From positions 13,260 to 77,259 of the forward strand of contig CAYZGK010000007.1 in assembly GCA_964478025.1 (NCBI GenBank): a DNA stretch of 64,000 nt. Reading direction: 5' to 3'. The translations under genes were made by a program, and so were the position numbers. Source of the stretch: UBA3700 sp964478025 (GTDB lineage: Bacteria > Bacillota > Clostridia > Christensenellales > UBA3700). The stretch's first letter is position 1, and every line of letters begins with the position of its first letter. The notes beneath the pieces are model-generated. The model saw only the letters and a list, made by a program, of their open reading frames with translations, was not told the origin of the DNA and searched no databases. Shown piece after piece: positions 25,983 to 33,320 of this stretch.

Positions 25983-26342
25983 TTATTTTTCATTAATATG
26001 TTCAAGTCCACTTTCAAATATTTTTGAAACGTGATCGTCATCTAGAGTATAGAAAACTTCTTTTCCAAACTTTCTTGCTTTAACAAGTTTTGCTTGTCTT
26101 AAAATTCTTAATTGGTGCGAAACAGCTGATTTTGTCATATTTAAACATTTAGCAATATCACATACACAGAGCTCACTTATTTCAAGGCAACTTAAAATTT
26201 TAGTTCTTGTAGAATCGCCAAAAACTTTAAATAATTCAGCAAGATCGTAAATAGTATCATCATTAGGCAATTTTGCCATAACCTGCTTTACTAAATTTTC
26301 ATGTACGCATTCTTCTGCACATTCAAATTCTTTGTCTTCCAT
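25983..26342 (-). CDS. ArsR/SmtB-family metal-sensing repressor (CadC-like)
   Basis: Winged-helix repressor of 119 residues, starting at ATG 26342, which has AAGGAG seven bases before it; the reading frame extends farther but without a ribosome site. It has the CadC-type metal motif ELCVCDIA in the recognition-helix region and extra N-terminal cysteines (ECAEECVHENL) that in CadC complete the alpha-3N Cd/Pb/Zn site. The HTH reads TKSAVSHQLRILRQAKLV. It heads the operon with the HMA protein and ATPase and should repress its own promoter via the operator at 26364-26383. Confidence 0.9.
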   Translation of the reverse strand: MEDKEFECAEECVHENLVKQVMAKLPNDDTIYDLAELFKVFGDSTRTKILSCLEISELCVCDIAKCLNMTKSAVSHQLRILRQAKLVKARKFGKEVFYTLDDDHVSKIFESGLEHINEK

Positions 26343-26363
26343 TGTGTCTCCTTTTGATTGAAT

Positions 26364-26420
26364 AGTTGAATAATTGTTCAACTAATGATTTAATTATAAC
26401 TCTTTATATAACATTGTCAA
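26364..26420 (-). promoter_or_regulatory. Promoter and operator of the metal-efflux operon
   Basis: On the - strand, TTGACA (26415-26420) and TATAAT (26393-26398) are separated by 16 bases. Just downstream, overlapping the expected start of transcription, is AGTTGAA-TAATTG-TTCAACT (26364-26383), a near-perfect 20-bp inverted repeat of the ArsR/SmtB type. Confidence 0.88.
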
Positions 26421-26456
26421 TAAAAAATGATATAATTTTTTAGAAAGGAAATATAT

Positions 26457-27149
26457 ATGGCAGTAAAAGTAGAAATGCACCTACATGTAAAGGGAACTTC
26501 AAGTTGCGCACATGTTGGTGTAAAAGAGATTATAAAAGAGTATAAAGATAAAGGTTATAGCGGTATAGTGTGTACCAACCATTTTAATGAAACATCATAT
26601 AAGTATTTATTTGGAATAACAAATAATAGAAAGATAAAAACTTTTTTTAATGCTTTTGATTCTTTAAAAGAAGAGGGGTTAAAAAATAATATAAAAGTAT
26701 ATTTTGGTATGGAACTTGCCCTTAAAGGTGAAGATTATTGTTTAACAAATAAAGAGTGCACGGAAATTCTTGTTTATGGAATTACAAAAGAAGAATTTTT
26801 AGAATTACAAAAATCAATTGTATATCTTTCTCATGAAGAATTATTGGATATGGCTAATAAAAAAGGTTGGGTTCTTGTACAGTCACATCCATTTAGACCT
26901 AGAACAAGAAGAGAAAAACTTGTTCATGGGGCAGAAGTTATTAATACCCATACAAAACATGATAATAAAAACAATTTAGCCAAAGAATATGCTAAAGAAA
27001 ACAATTTTATTGAAACCTGTGGTAGTGACTATCATGATAAAGGTATGGCAAAAGGATTTTTAGAGTTTGAAAATATCCCATTGGATGAAAAGGAATTAGC
27101 AAAACTATTAAAAGAGCGAAAATATAAAATTCCGAATATTAATTACTAA
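26457..27149 (+). CDS. PHP-domain metal-dependent hydrolase
   Basis: 230 residues. Metal-binding histidines of the PHP superfamily are visible: EMHLHVKGTSSC at the N-terminus, CTNHFNE (about 40-46), GMELALKG (about 81-88), QSHPFRPRTR (about 146-155), and GSDYHDKGMAKG (about 193-204). It is related to YciV/TrpH-type phosphoesterases that cleave short nucleotides or 3',5'-nucleoside bisphosphates. The exact substrate is unknown. It is monocistronic, divergent from the metal-efflux operon and convergent with the toxin-antitoxin pair. Confidence 0.85.
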   Translation: MAVKVEMHLHVKGTSSCAHVGVKEIIKEYKDKGYSGIVCTNHFNETSYKYLFGITNNRKIKTFFNAFDSLKEEGLKNNIKVYFGMELALKGEDYCLTNKECTEILVYGITKEEFLELQKSIVYLSHEELLDMANKKGWVLVQSHPFRPRTRREKLVHGAEVINTHTKHDNKNNLAKEYAKENNFIETCGSDYHDKGMAKGFLEFENIPLDEKELAKLLKERKYKIPNINY

Positions 27150-27153
27150 AAAG

Positions 27154-27528
27154 TTAAATATGAGATTTTGTCCATAATAAAAAATCTTGATAAGAATTTT
27201 TTCCTGAGGCTAAAGATAAAAATTCTCTTATTATTTCTTCGTTTGAAGCTTGTAATATAATATTATTTGCGCTAAGTCCTAAATCTAATATTTTTGCAGC
27301 CATTCTTTTGTTTCCATCAATGAAAGGGTGATCCATAACAATTCCAAATGATAATCTTGCTATTTTGTCTATTGTTGTAGGGTATAAATCGCATGAGTCA
27401 AAAGTTAAAAGAGGCGTAGAAATTGCAGATTCTAACATTCCTTCATCTCTTATTCCGTCGCTGCCTCCAAAATTGATAATAAGTTTAGTGTGAAGATAGA
27501 CTATATCATCTTTAGTAAAATAAAACAT
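27154..27528 (-). CDS. doc: Doc-type toxin (Fic/death-on-curing family)
   Basis: 124 residues with the Doc/Fic core motif HPFIDGNKRMAAKILDLGL (about residues 67-85), matching HPFxxGNKR. Doc proteins inactivate EF-Tu by phosphorylation. The N-terminus (FTKDDIVYLHTKLIINFGGSDGIRDEGMLESAI) is also typical. It overlaps its antitoxin by one base (TAATG on the - strand), so it is translationally coupled. The partner is RelB/DinJ-like, not the usual Phd. Confidence 0.92.
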   Translation of the reverse strand: MFYFTKDDIVYLHTKLIINFGGSDGIRDEGMLESAISTPLLTFDSCDLYPTTIDKIARLSFGIVMDHPFIDGNKRMAAKILDLGLSANNIILQASNEEIIREFLSLASGKNSYQDFLLWTKSHI

Positions 27529-27782
27529 TATTTTGCTAACTCCTCATAAGCCTTTTTATATTTTTTGTCTGATTCTTCAGATAATTTATCTAGTTTGTCT
27601 CTATCGATGAATTTAATATCCGTATTTTTAGTTATTTTAAAAGGAATACTTTGTTCTCTTAATGCTTGTTTAGCAAACATATTAAAAGCTGCATTCATGG
27701 TAAGACCAAATTCAGAGAATAGTTTTTCAGCTTGAATTTTATCATTTTCATCCATTCTAATTGTTACATTTACACTTGCCAT
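27528..27782 (-). CDS. RelB/DinJ-family antitoxin
   Basis: 84 residues. The N-terminal ribbon-helix-helix reads VNVTIRMDENDKIQAEKLFSEF and continues GLTMNAAFNMFAKQAL, the DinJ signature, followed by a charged C-terminal tail that would neutralise the toxin. It precedes doc and probably autoregulates through the palindrome TTGATAT-TATT-ATATCAA (27799-27816) between its promoter and start. Confidence 0.9.
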   Translation of the reverse strand: MASVNVTIRMDENDKIQAEKLFSEFGLTMNAAFNMFAKQALREQSIPFKITKNTDIKFIDRDKLDKLSEESDKKYKKAYEELAK

Positions 27783-27798
27783 ATTATTACCTCTTTAT

Positions 27799-27816
27799 TT
27801 GATATTATTATATCAA
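27799..27816 (-). promoter_or_regulatory. Operator/promoter of the toxin-antitoxin pair
   Basis: Perfect 7-bp inverted repeat TTGATAT-TATT-ATATCAA 17 bases before the antitoxin start. On the - strand a TATAAT -10 lies inside it, so a ribbon-helix-helix antitoxin bound there would shut the promoter. Confidence 0.55.
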
Positions 27817-27877
27817 TATAAAAATAAAAAGTAAATATTATTTATGTGCAAATTAAGTGCATATATTATAAAGTTGA

Positions 27878-27889
27878 TTACACGTGTAA
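27878..27889 (+). promoter_or_regulatory. Palindrome TTACACGTGTAA (unknown)
   Basis: Perfect 12-bp inverted repeat between the toxin-antitoxin promoter and the end of pyrG. It shares the core ACACGTGT with the 16-bp palindrome at 5039-5054. No function can be assigned; the rest of this 193-base gap holds only the weak pyrG terminator hairpin. Confidence 0.25.
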
Positions 27890-27908
27890 AATTTGCCGAG
27901 ATTAAAAG

Positions 27909-27945
27909 AAGGAAAAACCTAATTATATAATCAAGATTTTTCCTT
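27909..27945 (-). terminator. Possible weak terminator after pyrG
   Basis: AAGGAAAAA (27909-27917) pairs with TTTTTCCTT (27937-27945). The loop is 19 bases and there is no clean U tract on the - strand, so confidence is low. Confidence 0.35.
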
Positions 27946-27975
27946 ATAATTTTATGAAACGATTATTTATAAAAT

Positions 27976-29574
27976 TTATTTTTGATGTTTACAAGCTGCA
28001 AGAACAAATTCTCTAAATAATGGATGTGGGTGATTAGGACGAGATTTAAATTCTGGGTGATATTGTACACCTACAAAGAAATCTTCATTTTCAATTTCTA
28101 CAGTTTCAACTAAATGTCCATCAGGTGACGTTCCTGTTACTTTTAATCCACCTTTTACAAGTTCGTCTTTATATTTATTATTGTATTCATAACGATGTCT
28201 ATGTCTTTCGCTTATTTCAAGTTTTCCATAAGCTTTTTCCATCATAGAGTTTGGAACAATTTTACAAGGATAAGCACCTAGTCTCATAGTACCACCTTTT
28301 ATTAATCCTTTTTGATCAGGCATTAAATCTATAACTAAATGTTTACTATTTTCATCAAACTCTCTTGAATTTGCATCTAAATAACCAAGAACATGTCTTG
28401 CAAATTCGATTACAGTTATTTGCATACCTAAACAAATTCCAAAATAAGGAACATGGTTTTCTCTTGCATATTCACATGCAGATATCATACCCTCAATTCC
28501 ACGATTACCAAACCCACCTGGAACGATAATACCACCACAATCTTTAAAAATTTCAGGAGCAGTCTCTTTTGTTACATCATCACTATTTACCCATTTTATA
28601 GTTAAGTTTCTACCAGCAATATAACTTGCATGACTTAAAGCTTCAACAACAGATAGATATGCATCGTGAAGTTTAACATATTTACCAACAAGAGCAATCT
28701 TTACTTCGCCTTTTCTTGCATGTATAGTATTAACCATGTCTTCCCAAGGTTTTATATTAATAGGCCTTTCTTCAAGTCCAAGTTCTCTTAGTGCAACTAC
28801 ATCAAGTCCATTTTTGTGTAACATTAATGGAGCTTCATAAAGACAAGGAAGAGTAGTATTTGAAATAACACAATCAACTGGCACATTACAAAATAGAGAA
28901 ATTTTCTTTTTTATTCCTTCATCTATTTCGCTATCTGTTCTTGTAACAATAATATCTGGAGAAATACCAAGAGATTGCATTTCTTTTACAGAGTGTTGAG
29001 TAGGCTTTGTCTTAAACTCGTCGGATCCTGATATATATGGAACTAGGCATACATGAATAAATAAACAATTTCTTCTACCTACCTCTAAGGATAGTTGACG
29101 AATGGCTTCTAAAAATGGTTGAGATTCAATATCTCCAACCGTACCACCAATTTCAGTAATCATTATATCTGCTTTTGTGGTTTCCGCATTTTTCTTTATA
29201 AAAGCCTTAATTTCATTTGTAACGTGAGGAATAATTTGTACTGTTTCGCCTAAGTACTCGCCGCGTCTTTCTTTATTTAAAACGTTCCAGTAAACTTTAC
29301 CTGAAGTTAGGTTAGAATATTTTGTTAGATTTTCATCAATAAATCTTTCATAGTGTCCTAAGTCTAGGTCGGTTTCAGCACCGTCTTCAGTTACATAAAC
29401 CTCACCATGTTGAAACGGAGACATAGTACCTGGATCAACATTCATATAAGGATCTAACTTTTGAGAAGCAATTTTGTATCCTCTTAATTTTAAAAGTCTA
29501 CCTAAAGAGGCAGCAGTAATACCTTTGCCTAATCCTGAAACAACACCACCAGTTACAAAAATAAATTTAGTCAT
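27976..29574 (-). CDS. pyrG: CTP synthase
   Basis: Aminates UTP to CTP using glutamine and ATP. The 532-residue protein has the N-terminal synthetase with TGGVVSGLGKGITAASLG (about 8-25) and the Mg/ATP region VDPGTMSPFQHGEVYVT, then a class I glutaminase with GICLGMQ (nucleophile Cys at about 375) and the C-terminal HPEFKSRP. Single gene on the - strand, 21 bases after the stop of gltB3-like domain gene's upstream neighbour in reading direction, so it could be co-transcribed with the glutamate synthase genes, sharing their glutamine-linked control. Confidence 0.97.
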   Translation of the reverse strand: MTKFIFVTGGVVSGLGKGITAASLGRLLKLRGYKIASQKLDPYMNVDPGTMSPFQHGEVYVTEDGAETDLDLGHYERFIDENLTKYSNLTSGKVYWNVLNKERRGEYLGETVQIIPHVTNEIKAFIKKNAETTKADIMITEIGGTVGDIESQPFLEAIRQLSLEVGRRNCLFIHVCLVPYISGSDEFKTKPTQHSVKEMQSLGISPDIIVTRTDSEIDEGIKKKISLFCNVPVDCVISNTTLPCLYEAPLMLHKNGLDVVALRELGLEERPINIKPWEDMVNTIHARKGEVKIALVGKYVKLHDAYLSVVEALSHASYIAGRNLTIKWVNSDDVTKETAPEIFKDCGGIIVPGGFGNRGIEGMISACEYARENHVPYFGICLGMQITVIEFARHVLGYLDANSREFDENSKHLVIDLMPDQKGLIKGGTMRLGAYPCKIVPNSMMEKAYGKLEISERHRHRYEYNNKYKDELVKGGLKVTGTSPDGHLVETVEIENEDFFVGVQYHPEFKSRPNHPHPLFREFVLAACKHQK

Positions 29575-29595
29575 ATTATTCTCTCCTTTACGTTT

Positions 29596-30318
29596 TTAAT
29601 TTGCTGTATATAATCTTTTATATGGATTTGCAGAGTTTGGTTTTAATACAAAGAAATGTTCATTCATTATCGAATCTACATCTAGATTAAAATCATTTGC
29701 AAATTCTTCAATATATGTTTTTATTTCATTTAATTCATCAAAGCTTGCATCTTCACAATTTACTTGTGGAGGAAGTGGAGAGGTGATAGTTGTTCCTCTT
29801 AAGAATATTTTACCACCATGCATACCAACTCCTGTAAAGTTTCCTACAATATCTTTATCTTTCTCAAGATTAAGAACAATTATTCTGCCACCTGCCATAT
29901 ATTCGCCTAAAAACGAACCGACCTTTCCACCAATTATGATTAAAGGGAATTTTTCCTTGTAAGCTTTCATATGTATGCCTGTTCTATATCCTGCATTATT
30001 TCTTATAAATATCTTTCCACCACGCATAGCATATCCAGTAGCATCGCCTGCGCATCCATGAACTATGATTTTTCCATCATTCATTGTATCTCCAACTGCA
30101 TCTTGAACAGAACTGTTAACGGTTATATTACATCCATCCATATATGATGCTAGAGCATTGCCAGGTACACCATTTATAGTAATGTTTTTACCATTAACTC
30201 CAGATGCTATATATCTTTGTCCTACTACATTATTTAAAACAATATCGCTATCATTACTGTGGCGAACGCAATCACATATTTCTTTGAAATCTAAACTTGT
30301 ACAATCAATAATTTTCAT
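29596..30318 (-). CDS. Glutamate synthase, GXGXG (alpha-3) domain protein
   Basis: 240 residues forming the right-handed beta-helix that in ordinary GltB is the C-terminal domain. Repeats such as GVNGKNITINGVPGNALASYM, GGKIFIRNNAGYRTGIHM and GVGMHGGKIFLRG show the GXGXG periodicity. It has no known catalysis of its own and serves structurally, supporting the ammonia tunnel. It follows the FMN-domain gene by nine bases. Split arrangements of this kind are known from archaea and some Clostridia; homology to formylmethanofuran dehydrogenase subunit C is expected. Confidence 0.9.
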   Translation of the reverse strand: MKIIDCTSLDFKEICDCVRHSNDSDIVLNNVVGQRYIASGVNGKNITINGVPGNALASYMDGCNITVNSSVQDAVGDTMNDGKIIVHGCAGDATGYAMRGGKIFIRNNAGYRTGIHMKAYKEKFPLIIIGGKVGSFLGEYMAGGRIIVLNLEKDKDIVGNFTGVGMHGGKIFLRGTTITSPLPPQVNCEDASFDELNEIKTYIEEFANDFNLDVDSIMNEHFFVLKPNSANPYKRLYTAN

Positions 30319-30327
30319 AGAGTCCTC

Positions 30328-31833
30328 CTATTCGCCAGCATGCATTATGCCAAGTATTTCTAATTCTTTTTCAGTAAGACCAATTCCACGTAGCATTAGT
30401 CTATTACCACGAAGAGCTTCTATAGAGTTTATTCCCATTCCGCCCATAATTTCTTTTATTTCATTAGTCCAAGCGTTTACAAGATTTGTAAGTCTTACAA
30501 CGCCTTCCTCTGGATTTAATCTTTTTGTTAATTCAGGTCTTTGTGTTGCAATGCCCCAGTTGCATCTACCTAAATGGCAAGATCTACATAAATGGCATCC
30601 AAGTGCCATAAGGGCAGCAGTTGCAATATAACAAGCATCAGCACCAAGCGCTATTGCCTTAACAACATCTGATGAAGACCTTATAGAACCACCAACAACT
30701 AGTGATACTTTATCTCTTATACCTTCATCTCTAAGTCTTTTGTCTACTGCAGCAAGTGCAAGCTCAATTGGAATTCCTACATTATCTCTAATTCTAGTAG
30801 GTGCAGCACCAGTTCCACCTCTAAAACCATCAATAGCAATAATATCAGCACCAGATCTTGCAACGCCTGATGCAATTACCGCTACATTGTGTACTGCTGC
30901 TATTTTTACAATAACTGGTTTTTTATATTCAGAAGCTTCCTTTAGTGAATAAACTAATTGCCTTAAATCCTCTATTGAATATATATCATGATGTGGAGCA
31001 GGGGAAATGGCATCAGAACCTTGAGGTATCATTCTTGTTCTTGAAACATCTTCACTTACTTTAGAACCAGGTAAGTGTCCACCTATTCCAGGTTTTGCAC
31101 CCTGTCCCATTTTTATTTCAATTGCAGCTCCTGCATTTAGAAAGTCTTTATTTACTCCAAAACGGCCAGAGGCAACTTGAACTATTGTATTAGGTCCGTA
31201 TTTATAAAAATCTTCATGAAGGCCACCTTCTCCTGTGTTATATAAAATGCCTAATTCTTGTGCAGCTTGAGCTAGTGAAGCATGTGCGTTATAACTTATA
31301 GAGCCATAACTCATAGCTGAAAACATTATAGGTGTAGATAGTTCTATCTTTGGTGGTAAATTATTTATAATTTTTCCATCTTTATCTCTTAAAATTTCAG
31401 TAGGTTTAGCACCTAAGAAAGTCTTAGTTTCCATTGGCTCACGAAGTGGGTCAATTGGTGGATTTGTAACTTGAGAGGCATTAATTAAAATCTTGTCCCA
31501 GTATACTGGAAAGTTTTCTGGATTTCCCATTGAAGATAATAAAACACCACCAGTTGCTGCTTGTCTATAGATAGAATTAATATTTGCACTAGACCAGTTT
31601 GAATCCTCTCTAAATACATTATTAGATTTAACTATTTTAAGAGCATGTGTAGGACATAACGCAACACATCTATGACAATTTACACATTTTGTTTCGTCTG
31701 CAAGCATTATATTATGCTCACTATCAAAGAAGTGAACTTCATTTGAGCATTGCGACTCACAAAGCCTACATCTTGTACATCTATTGTCATTTCTTTCTAT
31801 TTCGTATTGAGGTTCAATAAGTTGAATTGCCAT
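30328..31833 (-). CDS. Glutamate synthase, FMN/ferredoxin domain protein
   Basis: Catalytic synthase core: 2-oxoglutarate plus ammonia to glutamate. Of 501 residues, the first about 70 carry two [4Fe-4S] motifs (CTRCRLCESQC, CVNCHRCVALC). The TIM barrel binds FMN with GQGAKPGIGGHLPGSKVS and GFRGGTGAAP, and CHLCRSCHLGRCNWG near residue 415 would ligate the Fe-S cluster. The N-terminal ferredoxin module is characteristic of the split archaeal-type enzyme. No gltD-like NADPH subunit is adjacent, so electrons may come from ferredoxin or a subunit encoded elsewhere. Two bases separate it from the upstream glutaminase gene. Confidence 0.93.
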   Translation of the reverse strand: MAIQLIEPQYEIERNDNRCTRCRLCESQCSNEVHFFDSEHNIMLADETKCVNCHRCVALCPTHALKIVKSNNVFREDSNWSSANINSIYRQAATGGVLLSSMGNPENFPVYWDKILINASQVTNPPIDPLREPMETKTFLGAKPTEILRDKDGKIINNLPPKIELSTPIMFSAMSYGSISYNAHASLAQAAQELGILYNTGEGGLHEDFYKYGPNTIVQVASGRFGVNKDFLNAGAAIEIKMGQGAKPGIGGHLPGSKVSEDVSRTRMIPQGSDAISPAPHHDIYSIEDLRQLVYSLKEASEYKKPVIVKIAAVHNVAVIASGVARSGADIIAIDGFRGGTGAAPTRIRDNVGIPIELALAAVDKRLRDEGIRDKVSLVVGGSIRSSSDVVKAIALGADACYIATAALMALGCHLCRSCHLGRCNWGIATQRPELTKRLNPEEGVVRLTNLVNAWTNEIKEIMGGMGINSIEALRGNRLMLRGIGLTEKELEILGIMHAGE

Positions 31834-31834
31834 A

Positions 31835-32923
31835 TTATTTTACCTCCTTATTAACATTAATAATTACTGCTTCTCCACCTTTAGGGTAGTAAACATTATA
31901 AGCATCTGGACATATCTTTCTTATAGCACTTTCTTCGCTAGAGATGTATTTCATGTCATCTTTTTCTGCAATTACCATAGAACGAAGTTTAAGTCTATCA
32001 TTAAGAGCCATAAGTCCTCCCCTAAAGCCTACAATAATAGAGAAGGGGCCAGTGATTAATTGTGATGAAAATACATTTCTTAAAAATGTTTCCTTTTCTT
32101 TTTCCTCTTTTGGCATTCTTTCAATTGTGTCCCAAAATGGTGCAGCAATTACGCCAGCTGTTTCCTTTAGAGAAAGGCCTTTCTTTCTTGTTAAGTAATC
32201 AATTATGTAAGTTATAACCTCAGTATCTGTTTGAAGCGTACATTTATAGCCATACATTTCCATAGCACGTCTATTTGCATCATATGAAGATATTTCTCCA
32301 TTATGGACTACAGATAAATCTAAAAGTGAAAATGGATGTGCGCCGCCCCACCAACCAGGGGTATTTGTTGGATATCTACCATGAGCAGTAAACGAGTAGC
32401 CTTCATATGAATCTAACATATAAAATCTTCCAACATCCTCTGGAAAACCTACTGCTTTAAATACGCCCATATTTTTCCCTGAAGAGAATATATATGCACC
32501 TTTTATTTCAGTATTAATTTTAAAAACTGATCTAAAAACATAATCATCCTCTTTAAGCTGAGTAGCATCAAGTTTTGTTTTTAGGGGAGTAACAAAGTAT
32601 CTCCAAATAAGTGGAGCATCGGTTATTTCTTTTATTTGTTTTGTAGGAATTTTAGAAAGGTTTACTATATCATAATATTCTTCTATATATTCTTCACATT
32701 GCTTTTTTGCAAGTGAGTCAGAATAAAAAATATGAAAAGCATAATAATCTTTATACTCTGGATATATTCCATAAGCGGCAAAACCACCGCCAAGACCATT
32801 TGATCTATCGTGCATGACAGCTATTGATTTAATAATATCTTCGCCGGAAAATTTTCTTCCGCTAGTTGAAATCATAGCAGCAACAGCACATCCTGATGGA
32901 TTACGAAATTGACCCTCTAACAT
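31835..32923 (-). CDS. Glutamate synthase, glutaminase (GATase class II) domain protein
   Basis: 362-residue protein equivalent to the N-terminal domain of GltB; it releases ammonia from glutamine. Class II motifs are present: GRYPTNTPGWWGGAHPFSLL (about residues 182-201), VVHNGEISSYDANR and LQTDTEVITYIIDY. The candidate nucleophile is C12 in NPSGCAVAAM, so the first 11 residues would need removal, or the protein uses an internal cysteine as in other split-type members. It is the first gene of the operon, behind an attenuator (32961-33010). Confidence 0.9.
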   Translation of the reverse strand: MLEGQFRNPSGCAVAAMISTSGRKFSGEDIIKSIAVMHDRSNGLGGGFAAYGIYPEYKDYYAFHIFYSDSLAKKQCEEYIEEYYDIVNLSKIPTKQIKEITDAPLIWRYFVTPLKTKLDATQLKEDDYVFRSVFKINTEIKGAYIFSSGKNMGVFKAVGFPEDVGRFYMLDSYEGYSFTAHGRYPTNTPGWWGGAHPFSLLDLSVVHNGEISSYDANRRAMEMYGYKCTLQTDTEVITYIIDYLTRKKGLSLKETAGVIAAPFWDTIERMPKEEKEKETFLRNVFSSQLITGPFSIIVGFRGGLMALNDRLKLRSMVIAEKDDMKYISSEESAIRKICPDAYNVYYPKGGEAVIINVNKEVK

Positions 32924-32960
32924 ATATCTCTCCTTACTTTGTTAAAGTTATATTTTTTAC

Positions 32961-33010
32961 AAAAAAAATAGGCGTCAATCTTCCTTATGGTTGATTGAAC
33001 GCCATTGTCC
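32961..33010 (-). promoter_or_regulatory. Attenuator with CAAnGG-loop hairpin in the glutamate synthase leader
   Basis: Read on the - strand, GGCGTTCAATC (33003-32993) pairs, with one bulge, with GATTGACGCC, followed by TATTTTTTTT: an intrinsic terminator. Overlapping its 5' arm is GGAC-AATGGC-GTTC (33010-32997), a 4-bp hairpin with a six-base loop having A at position 1 and G at 4, as in RNA sites of ANTAR proteins. The two structures are mutually exclusive. Confidence 0.7.
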
Positions 33011-33035
33011 TTTGCTTGATAAAAAATATATTTTG

Positions 33036-33064
33036 ATTTTATGATTTTCAAAAACACTTGTCAA
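33036..33064 (-). promoter_or_regulatory. Promoter of the glutamate synthase operon
   Basis: On the - strand TTGACA (33064-33059) and TAAAAT (33041-33036) are 17 bases apart, placing the transcription start about 20 bases before the CAAnGG hairpin. The 397-base gap 32924-33320 contains this promoter, the divergent GSIII promoter and both attenuators, and no gene. Confidence 0.8.
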
Positions 33065-33185
33065 ATACAAATAGCATTTTTTTAGTTAGATTTTTCCTTG
33101 ATATATTGTCAATATTTATATAAAATATTGATGGAGAGAACAGCGATATTTTTGTTGGATTTTGCAAAAAAAATTAAAAAAATTG

Positions 33186-33214
33186 TTGACACAAAAAATG
33201 AGTATTGGTATATT
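33186..33214 (+). promoter_or_regulatory. Promoter of the type III glutamine synthetase gene
   Basis: TTGACA (33186-33191) and TATATT (33209-33214) are separated by 17 bases. Transcription would start near 33221, only about 12 bases before the attenuator hairpin. Confidence 0.78.
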
Positions 33215-33232
33215 ATAGCCATATAAATAAGT

Positions 33233-33274
33233 CAGCAAGGCGCTGTGGATAGTGTATCCATAGTGCCCTTTTTT
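33233..33274 (+). promoter_or_regulatory. Attenuator with CAAnGG-loop hairpin in the GSIII leader
   Basis: GGCGCTGTGGATA (33239-33251) pairs over 13 bp, with two G-U pairs, with TATCCATAGTGCC (33255-33267), followed by a C and T6: a strong terminator. The alternative hairpin CAGC-AAGGC-GCTG (33233-33245) overlaps the 5' arm; its loop begins with A and has G at position 4. Confidence 0.75.
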
Positions 33275-33320
33275 ATTTATGTAAACAACAAAAATTAACT
33301 TTTAAAGGAGAAATATAAAT

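Noticed and set aside
30158..30631. 157-codon + strand frame crossing two glutamate synthase genes
   Set aside because: Runs opposite two clear genes and their junction, with no SD and no similarity.
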